Shown here: positions 52,678 through 61,258 of the stretch, piece by piece
Layout of the letters: each line of letters starts with the position of its first letter
How positions within the stretch are numbered: position 1 is the stretch's first letter
DNA from: Bryobacteraceae bacterium
GTDB taxonomy: Bacteria; Acidobacteriota; Terriglobia; Bryobacterales; Bryobacteraceae
Length of the DNA: 64,000 nucleotides
Direction of reading: 5' to 3'
NCBI GenBank assembly: GCA_041394945.1
Contig: JAWKHH010000002.1
Location: 628,501-692,500 of the forward strand
Notes under the pieces: generated by a model
What the model saw: only the letters and a program-made list of their open reading frames with translations
What the model was told of the DNA's origin: nothing
The model's database searches: none
Translations under genes and position numbers: made by a program

Positions 52678-55126
52678 GGCAATGGAAACACCGGCATCGG
52701 CCGGAAGTTGTACCTTCTGCGACGTAAGTTTGCCCGTCCCGCTGGACCGGCCGTTCACCTACTCGATCCCCTCGCCGCTGGTTGGACGCGTCCATGCGGG
52801 AGCGCGGGCGGTGGTGGGATTCGGCACGCGGAAGCTGACAGGCGTGGTGGTGCGGGTGCATGGCGAGCCGCCGGACTCCGGCGCGGTGAGACCGATTCTC
52901 CGGCTGCTGGACGAGGAGCCGATTCTGGACGGGGAACTGATGGCGCTCGGGCAATGGATCGCCGGCTACTATTGCGCTCCGCTCGGCGAGGTGTTGCGCT
53001 CGATGACTCCGCTCGGTGGGGAGACGCGGCGTTCGCGAGTCTATGGGATCACGCCGGCCGGTCGCGACAGGGTTCGCCAATTTCTGCCGGGCGCCGCCGA
53101 TGAGGATCCATCGGTGCAGGCGCTGCGGCTGCTCGAGAGCCGTCCGCTGTCGGCGGCGTACCTGGCGCGCAAGATTCCGAAGAGCGAGTCGGCGGTGAAG
53201 GCTCTGTTGAAGCGCGGCTTTATCGCCGTGGAGGAAGATATCGCCGACCGGGATCCCTTGCGGGCGCCCTCGGCGCGGCTCCGGGTGGAGTTCGCCCGGC
53301 GACCGGACGAAGGAGTGAAGCTCACCAAGCCGGAGCGCGAACTGCTGGCATACCTGGAACTGCACCCGGGCTCGTACAACCTCGCCGCACTCGAAGAAGC
53401 GCAGCCGAAGGCGTCACCGGCGGCGCGAGCGTTGGCCCGGCGTCAGCTGGTGACGCTTGCGCCCGAACCGCCGGGCGCCCCGGCGAATGCGCCCGCCCGT
53501 GCTCCGCACGCGCTCAATGCCCATCAGCGGCAGGCGTTCGAGCCGATTGCCGCCGCGATCGGATCGGGCAAGTTCCACGCCTTTCTGTTGCACGGCGTGA
53601 CGGGGTCGGGCAAGACGGAGGTCTACCTGCGGCTGATCGAGGAGACGCTGGCCCATGGACGAGGCGCGCTACTGCTGGTGCCGGAGATCGGGCTGACGCC
53701 GCAGGTGGCCGGCCAATTCCACCATCGTTTCGGCGACCGCGTGGCGATCCTGCATTCGGCGTTCACCGATTCCGAGCGCGCCGAGCAGTGGAGGCGCATC
53801 CGGTCCGGCGCGGCGGGCGTGGTAGTGGGGACGCGGAGCGGGGTTTTCGCGCCGGTGCGAAACCTGGGGCTGATCCTCGTCGACGAAGAGCATGACCAAA
53901 GTTACAAGCAGGAAGAGACGCCGCGGTACAACGGGCGGGACGTCTCGGTGATGCGCGCTCAAGGCACGGGAGCCGTGGTGGTGCTCGGATCGGCGACGCC
54001 GAGCCTCGAGAGCCGCTTCAACGCCGAGCGCGGCAAGTACACGCTGCTCGAAATGCCGGAGCGGATCGAGAAGCGGCCGATGCCGGAGGTGGAGATCGTC
54101 GATATGCGGCAGGAGTACCTGGCGACGCGCAAGCAGGCGATCTTCTCGCGGGCGCTGGTGGAAGCCGTGAAGGATCGTCTTTCGCGCGGCGAGCAGGCGA
54201 TGCTGCTGCTGAACCGCCGTGGCTTCTCGAGCTTCTGCGCCTGCCGGTCCTGCGGGGAGCGCCTCCAGTGTCAGAATTGCGCGCTCACGCTCACCTACCA
54301 CCGGCGGGACCGGCGCATGCTGTGTCACTTCTGCGGTTATGCGGAGAAGGTTCCGGAGGTGTGTCCCAAGTGCGCGAGCGAGCACGTTTACTTTCTGGGC
54401 ACCGGCAGCGAAAAGGTGGAGGCGGAGCTGCAGGAATCGTTCCCGGAGGCGCGCACGGCGAGGATGGACCGGGACACTGTTTCCGGGCGGCGCGATTACG
54501 AGAGCATTCTTCAGGGATTCCGCGAGCGCAGTTCGGATCTGCTTGTCGGGACGCAGATGATCGCCAAGGGGCACGATATTCCGAACGTGACGCTGGTGGG
54601 CATCGTCAACGCCGATATCGGGCTCGGGATGCCGGACTTCCGCGCCGCGGAGCGCACCTTCCAGTTGTTGACGCAGGCGGCGGGGCGCGCCGGGCGCGGC
54701 GAGATTCCGGGCACGGTGCTGCTGCAGACGATCAATCCGGAGCACTACGCCGTTCGATCGGCGGCCGAGCAGAACTACGGGCGCTTCTATCAAAAGGAAC
54801 TGGAGTTCCGGCGGCTGATGCGCTACCCTCCGTTCGCGGCGCTGGCGAACGTGGTGATCCGGCACGCGTCGCAGGAAGACGCCGCGCGGATGGCGGCTGA
54901 AACCGGCGCGTGGCTCGATCCGGCGCCGGAAGGCATGCGGGTGCTGGGTCCAGCCGAGGCGCCCGTTCCGCGGCTCAAGCAGGAGTTCCGCTATCAACTG
55001 CTGCTCAAGTCGGCCAGCCGGAAGCGGCTGAACGAAGTGCTGCAGGATCTGCGGGCGCGGGCGTCGGCGGCGAAGTGGCCGGCGACGGCGATGGTCGTTG
55101 ACGTCGACCCACTCAGTCTGTTGTAA
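52676..55126 (+). CDS. priA: Primosomal replication helicase PriA
   Basis: 816 residues from ATG 52676; a second ATG at 52682 is as plausible. N-terminal DNA-binding domain (VSLPVPLDRPFTYSIPSPL). Walker A GVTGSGKTEVYLR near residues 307-319, DEEHDQSYKQEETPRYN near 402, cysteine-rich zinc modules about 521-566 (FCACRSCGERLQCQNCALTLTYH), and helicase motifs QMIAKGHDIPNVTLVG and QAAGRAGRG. It restarts stalled forks by loading DnaB. Standard length for the family. Confidence 0.92.
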   Translation: MAMETPASAGSCTFCDVSLPVPLDRPFTYSIPSPLVGRVHAGARAVVGFGTRKLTGVVVRVHGEPPDSGAVRPILRLLDEEPILDGELMALGQWIAGYYCAPLGEVLRSMTPLGGETRRSRVYGITPAGRDRVRQFLPGAADEDPSVQALRLLESRPLSAAYLARKIPKSESAVKALLKRGFIAVEEDIADRDPLRAPSARLRVEFARRPDEGVKLTKPERELLAYLELHPGSYNLAALEEAQPKASPAARALARRQLVTLAPEPPGAPANAPARAPHALNAHQRQAFEPIAAAIGSGKFHAFLLHGVTGSGKTEVYLRLIEETLAHGRGALLLVPEIGLTPQVAGQFHHRFGDRVAILHSAFTDSERAEQWRRIRSGAAGVVVGTRSGVFAPVRNLGLILVDEEHDQSYKQEETPRYNGRDVSVMRAQGTGAVVVLGSATPSLESRFNAERGKYTLLEMPERIEKRPMPEVEIVDMRQEYLATRKQAIFSRALVEAVKDRLSRGEQAMLLLNRRGFSSFCACRSCGERLQCQNCALTLTYHRRDRRMLCHFCGYAEKVPEVCPKCASEHVYFLGTGSEKVEAELQESFPEARTARMDRDTVSGRRDYESILQGFRERSSDLLVGTQMIAKGHDIPNVTLVGIVNADIGLGMPDFRAAERTFQLLTQAAGRAGRGEIPGTVLLQTINPEHYAVRSAAEQNYGRFYQKELEFRRLMRYPPFAALANVVIRHASQEDAARMAAETGAWLDPAPEGMRVLGPAEAPVPRLKQEFRYQLLLKSASRKRLNEVLQDLRARASAAKWPATAMVVDVDPLSLL

Positions 55127-55134
55127 TCGGGCGC

Positions 55135-55953
55135 GTGACCTCCGTGGTCCCTACCCCGCCCGCCGACCAGCGAGCCTCGCAACGCGCGGCGATCACAGAG
55201 AGCCTGCGGCGGGCCATGTCGGCTTATGCGCGATCCACCGAGCGCGGCCTGATCGAGGAGCGGCCGGGGATGACGCTGGTAAGTTCCGGCATCGACTACC
55301 CGGTCTTCAACGCGGCGATCATTACCGGCGCCGGGGATGCGATCGACTTTTCTGCCAAGCTGGCAAGAGCCGCGGAGTTTTATGTCCGGCGCCGTGTTGG
55401 ATGGAGCTGCTGGTACTGCGAGGAATCGGCGGGCGGGACGCGAGCGGAAATCGCACGCGTGTTGAAGCGGGCCGGATTGCGGCGCGTGGCCGAGCATCAG
55501 GCGATGGCGGCGGAATCGCTGCTCCCGACGCGGCGGCGTCTGCCGGCGATCGAGTCCCGTCCGGTGTCGACGGCGTCGACGCGGCTGGATTTCGTCTTTA
55601 TTTGCACACGGGTTTTCGGCTTGCCGGGCACGGTGGCGGCGCAGGTGTATGGGTCCGAGCCGTTCTGGCAGGGGAGTTTTCGGGCGTGGGTGGGTTACCG
55701 GGAGGGGCGTCCGGTGTGCGCCGCGGCGAGTGAATCGGCCCCGGAAGGCGTGGGTGTTTATTCGGTGGCTACCATTCCGGAGCTTCGGGGGCAAGGTTAC
55801 GGCGAGGCGATCACGCGTCTCGCGATTGAACGGGGAGCGCCGGCGGCGGGAACCGGGCGGGCGATGCTGCAGGCGACTCGAGCCGGAGCCCGGCTCTACT
55901 TACGCATGGGATTCGAAGCATCGGGGAAAATTGCCGTTTACGCTACCCGTTGA
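55135..55953 (+). CDS. GNAT acetyltransferase
   Basis: 272 residues from GTG 55135. The last 100 residues form the GNAT domain (YSVATIPELRGQGYGEAITRLAIERG, then ARLYLRMGFEASGKIAVYAT). The first 170 residues are a separate alpha/beta region that may be a diverged GNAT half. Function unknown. A TGTAAT lies 7 nt upstream. Confidence 0.75.
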   Translation: MTSVVPTPPADQRASQRAAITESLRRAMSAYARSTERGLIEERPGMTLVSSGIDYPVFNAAIITGAGDAIDFSAKLARAAEFYVRRRVGWSCWYCEESAGGTRAEIARVLKRAGLRRVAEHQAMAAESLLPTRRRLPAIESRPVSTASTRLDFVFICTRVFGLPGTVAAQVYGSEPFWQGSFRAWVGYREGRPVCAAASESAPEGVGVYSVATIPELRGQGYGEAITRLAIERGAPAAGTGRAMLQATRAGARLYLRMGFEASGKIAVYATR

Positions 55954-55968
55954 GGTTTACGCGCGGGA

Positions 55969-56502
55969 ATGAACCGGCAGCCATTTCTCGACACTGCGCT
56001 CGGCGCGCGTTACTCCGGCAAGATGGGGTCCCTTCCGGTGCGCGTTCTGCTCGATAACGTTCGGAGTATGTATAACGTTGGCGCGTTTTTCCGGACGGTG
56101 GACTCAGCCGGGGCGGAAGGATTGCTGTTGTGCGGGATTACGCCGCGGCCTCCAAAGCCTGGAATTTCGAAGACGGCGCTTGGGGCGGAAGAGCATGTGG
56201 GGTGGGAGTTCGACTGGGACGCGCCAGCGGCGGCGGCGGGGCTGGCCGCGCGGGGATACGAGATCGCGGTGGTGGAGACCAGTTCCGGCGCGGTGGACTT
56301 ATTCGACTGGCGGCCACGATTTCCGGTGTGCGTGGTGTTTGGCCACGAAGTGGACGGGACGCAACCGGCGCTACTCGAAATGGCGTCGGTTCGGGTGCGC
56401 ATTCCGATGCTTGGAATGAAACATTCCTTGAATGTCGCGACGGCGGGCGGCGTGGTGCTTTACGAATTGCTGCGCAAATGGCGCGAAACAGTGTCATGCT
56501 AG
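55969..56502 (+). CDS. TrmH-family (SpoU) RNA methyltransferase
   Basis: 177 residues. SPOUT motif 1 is seen as LDNVRSMYNVGAFFRTVDSAGAEG, motif 2 as VCVVFGHEVDG and motif 3 as IPMLGMKHSLNVATAGGVVLYELLR, the knotted SAM-binding site. Methylates a ribose 2'-O of tRNA or rRNA. Short form without an extra N-terminal domain. Target not known. Confidence 0.88.
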   Translation: MNRQPFLDTALGARYSGKMGSLPVRVLLDNVRSMYNVGAFFRTVDSAGAEGLLLCGITPRPPKPGISKTALGAEEHVGWEFDWDAPAAAAGLAARGYEIAVVETSSGAVDLFDWRPRFPVCVVFGHEVDGTQPALLEMASVRVRIPMLGMKHSLNVATAGGVVLYELLRKWRETVSC

Positions 56503-56505
56503 GGT

Positions 56506-56919
56506 ATGCTTTCAAACCGGTCGATGCCGGAATCTACAGTCATCCCTGAGATTCCGTATCCCGATATCGGCGAGGCCATTTACTGGCTCGCCGGCGCGTT
56601 CGGTTTCCGGTTGAGAATCCGGGTAAACAACCATCGCGCGCAGATGAACGTTGGAGCCGGAGCGGTAGTTCTTGTGGAGGGCAACTCCAACGGGAAGGAT
56701 TGTTCGGTGATGGTGCGGGTGGACGACGTGGACGCGCATTGCGATCGGGCAAGGCGGTTTGGCGCGCGGATCCTGCACGAGCCGGAAACTTACGCCTACG
56801 GCGAACGACAGTATTCGGTCAGCGATGTGGCGGGAAATTGCTGGCACTTTTCCCAGTCGGTGGACGACGTCGATCCGCGGGCGTGGGGCGCGGTGCCGGG
56901 TCGGCATGCAGGGAATTAG
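56506..56919 (+). CDS. VOC/glyoxalase-fold protein
   Basis: 137 residues from ATG 56506; ATG 56524 is possible. IPYPDIGEAIYWLAGAFGFRLRIRV begins, RVDDVDAHCDRARRFGARILHEPETYAYGERQYSVSDVAGNCWHFSQS follows, the pattern of single-domain glyoxalase/bleomycin-resistance-like proteins. Metal ligands are incomplete, so it may be a binding protein. Follows trmH-like gene by 3 bp. Confidence 0.75.
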   Translation: MLSNRSMPESTVIPEIPYPDIGEAIYWLAGAFGFRLRIRVNNHRAQMNVGAGAVVLVEGNSNGKDCSVMVRVDDVDAHCDRARRFGARILHEPETYAYGERQYSVSDVAGNCWHFSQSVDDVDPRAWGAVPGRHAGN

Positions 56920-57125
56920 ATATCGTTAGCCGGCGGAGGGCGTGGGCTCACCGTTTATCCGGCCGGCCGTGCCGCGGCATTCCGTCCGTCTCCGGGCTGG
57001 GACGCGACGACGCCGCGGCCCTCGCCCAAATAGCGCCAACAGGCCGTCGCAACCCTACTTTCTGGCTTGCAGCGAGGGTCGTTCGGCCAGGGTCCTTGGA
57101 AGTATACTAGGAAGGATCTTTCAGA

Positions 57126-57940
<815 letters not shown>

Positions 57941-57944
<4 letters not shown>

Positions 57945-58702
57945 AGCGCGTCGTTACGGCGGCCATCCTGGCTCCGTTGGTCTTGGCCGCCGTCCTGGGC
58001 CCCTGGTTTCTTCCATTCGCGGTTGCGGTGACCGCCGTCGCAGTGCTGTGTCACTTGGAGTACGTTGGGCTGGCCGGACTGCGACAGCATCCGTTGGCGG
58101 TGGCCGGCGGCGCGGCGGCGGGGCTGTTTCTGTTGTGGAGCCCTCGGTTCACGGTGCTCACGCTGGTGGGGGTGGCCTTGATCGCGCTGGCGCTTTCGCT
58201 GCGGCAGGAATCCACCGTCCGAATGCTGCCCGATGCCGCCGCGGCCGTGTTCGGAATTCTTTACTGTTTCGGACCATGGTTGTGCGCCCGGCTGCTTCGC
58301 GATATCAGCCCGTACTGGCTGGTCTATGCGTTGGCTGTGAACTGGATCGGCGACATCGCCGCTTACTACGGGGGATCGCGCTGGGGCCGGCGCAAGCTTG
58401 CTCCGCAGATTTCGCCGGGCAAGAGTTGGGAGGGGGCGGCGGCGTCGGTGGCCGGGTCGGTGGTCTTCGGCCTGGTGTTCGCGAGGACGTTCCTGCCCGC
58501 CGCGGGGCTGGCCGAAATCCTGGGGCTGTCGGTGGCGGCGAACGTGGCCGGGCAGTTGGGCGACCTGTGCGAGTCTGCGATCAAGCGCGGCGCGGGGAGT
58601 AAGGATAGCGGCGCCTTCCTTCCGGGGCATGGCGGAATGCTTGACCGCGTGGATGCTTCCCTGTTCACGCTTCCGGTGGTCTACCTTTGGCTGGGGCGGT
58701 AG
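57941..58702 (+). CDS. cdsA: Phosphatidate cytidylyltransferase
   Basis: 253 residues from ATG 57941 with about seven membrane helices. The CDP-alcohol signature is seen as KRGAGSKDSGAFLPGHGGMLDRVDASL near residues 214-241. Makes CDP-diacylglycerol for membrane phospholipids. Translation is coupled to uppS, as in many bacteria. A weak terminator follows at 58713-58741. Confidence 0.92.
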
Positions 58703-58712
58703 ATCCCGGCTG

Positions 58713-58741
58713 AACACCTTACTCTTGTCTAGGGTGTTTTT
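58713..58741 (+). terminator. Possible weak terminator after cdsA
   Basis: AACACC (58713-58718) pairs with GGTGTT (58733-58738) around a 14-nt loop and runs into TTTTT (58737-58741). Short stem and large loop make it weak, but the position just after cdsA fits. Confidence 0.4.
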
Positions 58742-58816
58742 GGGATTCCAACTAAAGTCCCCGCCCACTGTCGCCGATGGAGAGCATGAGCGGCAGAGAG
58801 CCGCAAGGAGGCAAAC

Positions 58817-59446
58817 GTGTTTCCCAGTCTGACCGGGACCCATCAGGAACTTCCCAACGACGCAGGGAGTGAACTGCTGACGGCCGAGCCGAAGAAGGGG
58901 CTCTCCAGCCGCCAATTGGCCGTATACGGCTTTGGCGGGTTGACGTTGATCACGATTGTGGCGGCGGCGGCCTACATGGCCGGACGGCTGGCCGAAATCG
59001 AGGGCCGGAACGTGGCGGCGGATGGAAAGCAGGCCGAGCAGATAATTGTGGTGGACCCGCCCGCGGCGCGGGTGGCAATCCCGTCCGAGTCTGTCGCGAC
59101 GGTGGCGGTGAAGCCCGCGGCTCCGGTTCCTGTCGAGCCAGGGCCGGCGGCCAAGGCGCCTGAACCGGTGGCGGTAGCTCCCGTACCGGCGGTGGCCCCA
59201 GCGTCGCCAGTAGCGGGGACCGGCGGCGGGGAGATGTTTTTTCAGGTGGCGGCGCTCGACAAGGCGATGGCGGATGTTTCCGCGGACTATCTGACGCGGA
59301 AAGGGTTGCCGGCGCGGGTGGGCGCTGGACCGAGCGCCACGGTGTTCCGCGTGCTGGTGGGCCCGCTAGCCAGCGAGGAAGAGACGAATCGAATCAAGGC
59401 TTCTCTCGAGGAACTGGGATTTCACCCGTTCCTCAAGAAGATGTAA
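58817..59446 (+). CDS. SPOR-domain inner-membrane protein
   Basis: 209 residues from GTG 58817 with a strong AAGGAGGCAAAC ribosome site. One membrane helix at about 35-57 (LAVYGFGGLTLITIVAAAAYMAG), a Pro/Ala/Val-rich linker and a C-terminal SPOR domain (EMFFQVAALDKAMADVSADYLTRKG, VFRVLVGPLASEEETNRIKASLEELGFHPFLKK). SPOR domains bind denuded septal peptidoglycan, so a cell-division or envelope role is likely. Confidence 0.8.
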   Translation: MFPSLTGTHQELPNDAGSELLTAEPKKGLSSRQLAVYGFGGLTLITIVAAAAYMAGRLAEIEGRNVAADGKQAEQIIVVDPPAARVAIPSESVATVAVKPAAPVPVEPGPAAKAPEPVAVAPVPAVAPASPVAGTGGGEMFFQVAALDKAMADVSADYLTRKGLPARVGAGPSATVFRVLVGPLASEEETNRIKASLEELGFHPFLKKM

Positions 59447-59506
59447 GGTACAGTGGTGAGGCGCGGCCGCCGAGGGCGTACCGCGCCGGGCTCGTGCGAA
59501 TCGCGC

Positions 59507-59632
59507 TTACCGTTGCTGGAAGTCGTCCGGGCAGGGCAGGCACAGGGGCCAGGGAAGGCTGGCGGTGGCCATGTTGGCGACGGCGCCAATGTTGAGCGCG
59601 AGGAGGGCGGCGATAATGAGTTTTCTGATCAC
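59507..59632 (-). CDS. 41-residue predicted secreted peptide with CLPC motif
   Basis: Starts at GTG 59632, 7 nt after a GGAG ribosome site. MIRKLIIAALLALNIGAVANM is a clear signal-peptide-like segment; cleavage after Ala24 (ATA) would release SLPWPLCLPCPDDFQQR with Cys31 and Cys34. It faces the 151-residue protein gene across a region with two copies of an operator half-site or palindrome shared with the XRE gene. Could be a signal, a ligand, a small toxin or a redox peptide; the frame could also be fortuitous. Confidence 0.5.
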   Translation of the reverse strand: MIRKLIIAALLALNIGAVANMATASLPWPLCLPCPDDFQQR

Positions 59633-59644
59633 AGTTTTTCTCCG

Positions 59645-59652
59645 GTTCTGAA
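59645..59652. promoter_or_regulatory. Half-site of the XRE-type operator
   Basis: GTTCTGAA, identical to the left half of the core of the palindrome at 61215-61238, lies 13 bp upstream of the small-peptide start codon. A half-site alone is weak evidence. Confidence 0.3.
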
Positions 59653-59660
59653 GTATCGAT

Positions 59661-59680
59661 CTGGCGGGTCGGACCGCCAG
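59661..59680. promoter_or_regulatory. GC hairpin in the small-peptide leader region
   Basis: CTGGCGG (59661-59667) and CCGCCAG (59674-59680) form a perfect 7-bp stem with a 6-nt loop, 29 bp upstream of the peptide start on the minus strand. No T-run follows, so it is not a normal terminator. May be an RNA or protein-binding control site. Confidence 0.35.
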
Positions 59681-59730
59681 AGCCAACCTTAGCCGACGAA
59701 AGCTCATTCCACGCAGTTTGCGTAGAAATT

Positions 59731-59744
59731 TTCTGAAATCAGAA
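59731..59744. promoter_or_regulatory. Operator copy upstream of the 151-residue gene
   Basis: TTCTGA-AA-TCAGAA, a 6-bp inverted repeat. It differs from the core of the palindrome at 61215-61238 (TTCTGA-AT-TCAGAA) by one centre base, and CA follows in both. It sits between the small-peptide gene and the 151-residue gene, able to serve either. A TACAAT at 59805-59810 is a candidate -10 for the latter. Confidence 0.55.
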
Positions 59745-59877
59745 CAAAAAAATAGAATCCAATCTAATAACCGAAATCGCTACTCCGGCGCGAGTGAATC
59801 GTATTACAATGGGCGCGTGACGGTTCACGCGGGGGGATCGATCCCCGGAGGGCGTGGACTGGCAGCCGGAAAGGCCT

Positions 59878-60333
59878 ATGACTCAGAAGGGCGAGAGGGA
59901 CTTAGAGCGCGGCGCCGCTGCCGATCTATGGCGGCACACTCTTTCGCAGATTCCGTCCATTTTCGGGCGGCTGGTCTATCTTGCTTCGCTGCGGGACGCC
60001 AACAGCGGCACCTACGAGCACCATGGGCTCGCGCTGGTTTTCGGCGCCGACGAAGCCGACCGCACCCTCAAGGAGAGCCATCGCAAAGCGTTCTCCGACT
60101 GGCTGCGATTCGGCCTGGAGCACCAGAAAGCCGATCTGGACCTGTATTTTTCGGGCCTCTCCACCGACAAGCGGACGCTGCTGACCACGTGGGTTCGTCT
60201 AAGTCCTTACCTGAATTTCATCCCGTTTCGCACCAGCGCGGCCGAGCGCAAGCTGTATGTCACCGACCTCGAGACGCTGCTCGAAATGCTCAGGAACGAG
60301 TACGGCGTTTCGGACTCGGGGCAAGACGCATAG
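59878..60333 (+). CDS. Unknown helical protein (XRE-module partner)
   Basis: 151 residues from ATG 59878, chosen for GGAAAGG just upstream; GTG 59854 would add eight residues. I do not recognise a named family. Soluble, all-helical: LWRHTLSQIPSIFGRLVYLASLRD, a distinctive GTYEHHGLALVFGADEADRTLKESH, then FSDWLRFGLEHQKADLDLYFSG. The paired His and acidic residues could bind metal. It shares an operator with the convergent XRE gene, whose 3' end it overlaps by 44 bp. Confidence 0.7.
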   Translation: MTQKGERDLERGAAADLWRHTLSQIPSIFGRLVYLASLRDANSGTYEHHGLALVFGADEADRTLKESHRKAFSDWLRFGLEHQKADLDLYFSGLSTDKRTLLTTWVRLSPYLNFIPFRTSAAERKLYVTDLETLLEMLRNEYGVSDSGQDA

Positions 60334-61081
60334 CCACGGCCACGACCTGGCCGGTGACCTCAATCTCGTTCGGGTAGCGGAACAGCGCCGGGTTCCTGCC
60401 GGAGGCGGGGTGGGACTGCACGATCAACTGGGAGCGCTGTTCGTCGAGGCTGCACCACCCGCAGAGAAATCCGTCGCGGTGCTCGAGGAGGAAGATGGGC
60501 CTTTCGTGCTCGCTGGCCCACGAGCCGGGGGTGAGATCGCGCTTCGCGGTATCCACCATGACCAGAGAGCCGGGCGCCAGGATCGGGTACATCGACCAGT
60601 CCTCGGTGCCGATGTAGGCGTAGTGATGACTCTTCGGGTCCATGCGATTGAGGAGCAGCAGGGGTAGGGTTCCCCATCGCTGGATCAGCCGGCTGAGGAA
60701 GGTGGTCCGGCGGAGGTCGATACCGGGGTCGAGCGCGATGGGTGTCTGGGCGTGCGCGTAGTCCTCGGCGGCGAAGCCGATGGGGTGTGTCGATTCGAGG
60801 GGGACCAAGGCGGAGTCCGCCGCGAGTTCGGCGAGTTTCACGCCGAACCAGGAGAGTGTCTCGACAAAATCGAGCCGATAGATGGCGCACAAGGAGTAGA
60901 GCCGGTACATGCTCGGCACCGTGCCTTTGTTTTCAATGTCGGAGAGCCGGCTCAGAGCAACGATAAACTCGTCGTTGCCGTAGCGCTGTGCGATACTGAT
61001 ACTCGCTTGCTCGACGTCGCGATATCGAAGCCCGAGTCGTTCCCGGACACGTTTCAACCTCTGTCCGGCGTCCTCGATCAA
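60290..61081 (-). CDS. XRE-family regulator with degenerate S24-like domain
   Basis: 263 residues from TTG 61081, with AGAGGA 9 nt upstream. HTH-XRE at about 5-80 (LKRVRERLGLRYRDVEQASISIAQRY, SRLSDIENKGTVPSMYRLYSLCAIY), a helical linker, then a LexA/S24-like domain from about 145. Ser163 in DWSMYPILAPGSLVMVD matches the family's Ser. The partner Lys is absent; its position falls near LLEHRDGFLCGWCSLDE, giving a CGWC motif at 207-210. Self-cleavage is therefore unlikely; ligand or redox sensing through CGWC is inference. It is likely to bind the palindrome at 61215-61238. Confidence 0.82.
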   Translation of the reverse strand: MIEDAGQRLKRVRERLGLRYRDVEQASISIAQRYGNDEFIVALSRLSDIENKGTVPSMYRLYSLCAIYRLDFVETLSWFGVKLAELAADSALVPLESTHPIGFAAEDYAHAQTPIALDPGIDLRRTTFLSRLIQRWGTLPLLLLNRMDPKSHHYAYIGTEDWSMYPILAPGSLVMVDTAKRDLTPGSWASEHERPIFLLEHRDGFLCGWCSLDEQRSQLIVQSHPASGRNPALFRYPNEIEVTGQVVAVAMRLAPSPKRRTRS

Positions 61082-61171
61082 ACTTGTGTTTCCTCTCCCG
61101 CACCGGCCGGTGCGGAGCCATGCACCTCGCGGAAGCCGGGTACGGATTCCGCCGCCGCACCTTGGTTCAAA

Positions 61172-61201
61172 ATTATAGCGAGGCGTCATGCTCGCTAGCA
61201 A
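61172..61201 (-). promoter_or_regulatory. Promoter of the XRE-type regulator gene
   Basis: TTGCTA (61196-61201) and TATAAT (61172-61177) on the minus strand with 18-bp spacing, the best sigma-70-like pair I found in the window. The predicted transcript start near 61165 gives an 84-nt leader. The 24-bp palindrome is centred about 61 bp upstream of that start. Confidence 0.65.
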
Positions 61202-61214
61202 GCCAAAACCGGAA

Positions 61215-61238
61215 TTCTGTTCTGAATTCAGAACAGAA
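61215..61238. promoter_or_regulatory. Perfect 24-bp palindromic operator
   Basis: TTCTGTTCTGAA (61215-61226) is followed directly by its exact reverse complement TTCAGAACAGAA (61227-61238). The core recurs at 59731-59744. It lies 20 bp upstream of the ubiX start and about 61 bp upstream of the predicted xre transcript start, a position more typical of activation than repression for xre. Confidence 0.75.
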
Positions 61239-61258
61239 AGCCGACAAGGGGTGGGATT

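Noticed and set aside
53669..54997. Long antisense frame over priA
   Set aside because: Low-complexity Arg/His/Leu-rich translation, no ribosome site; priA motifs on the other strand are unambiguous.
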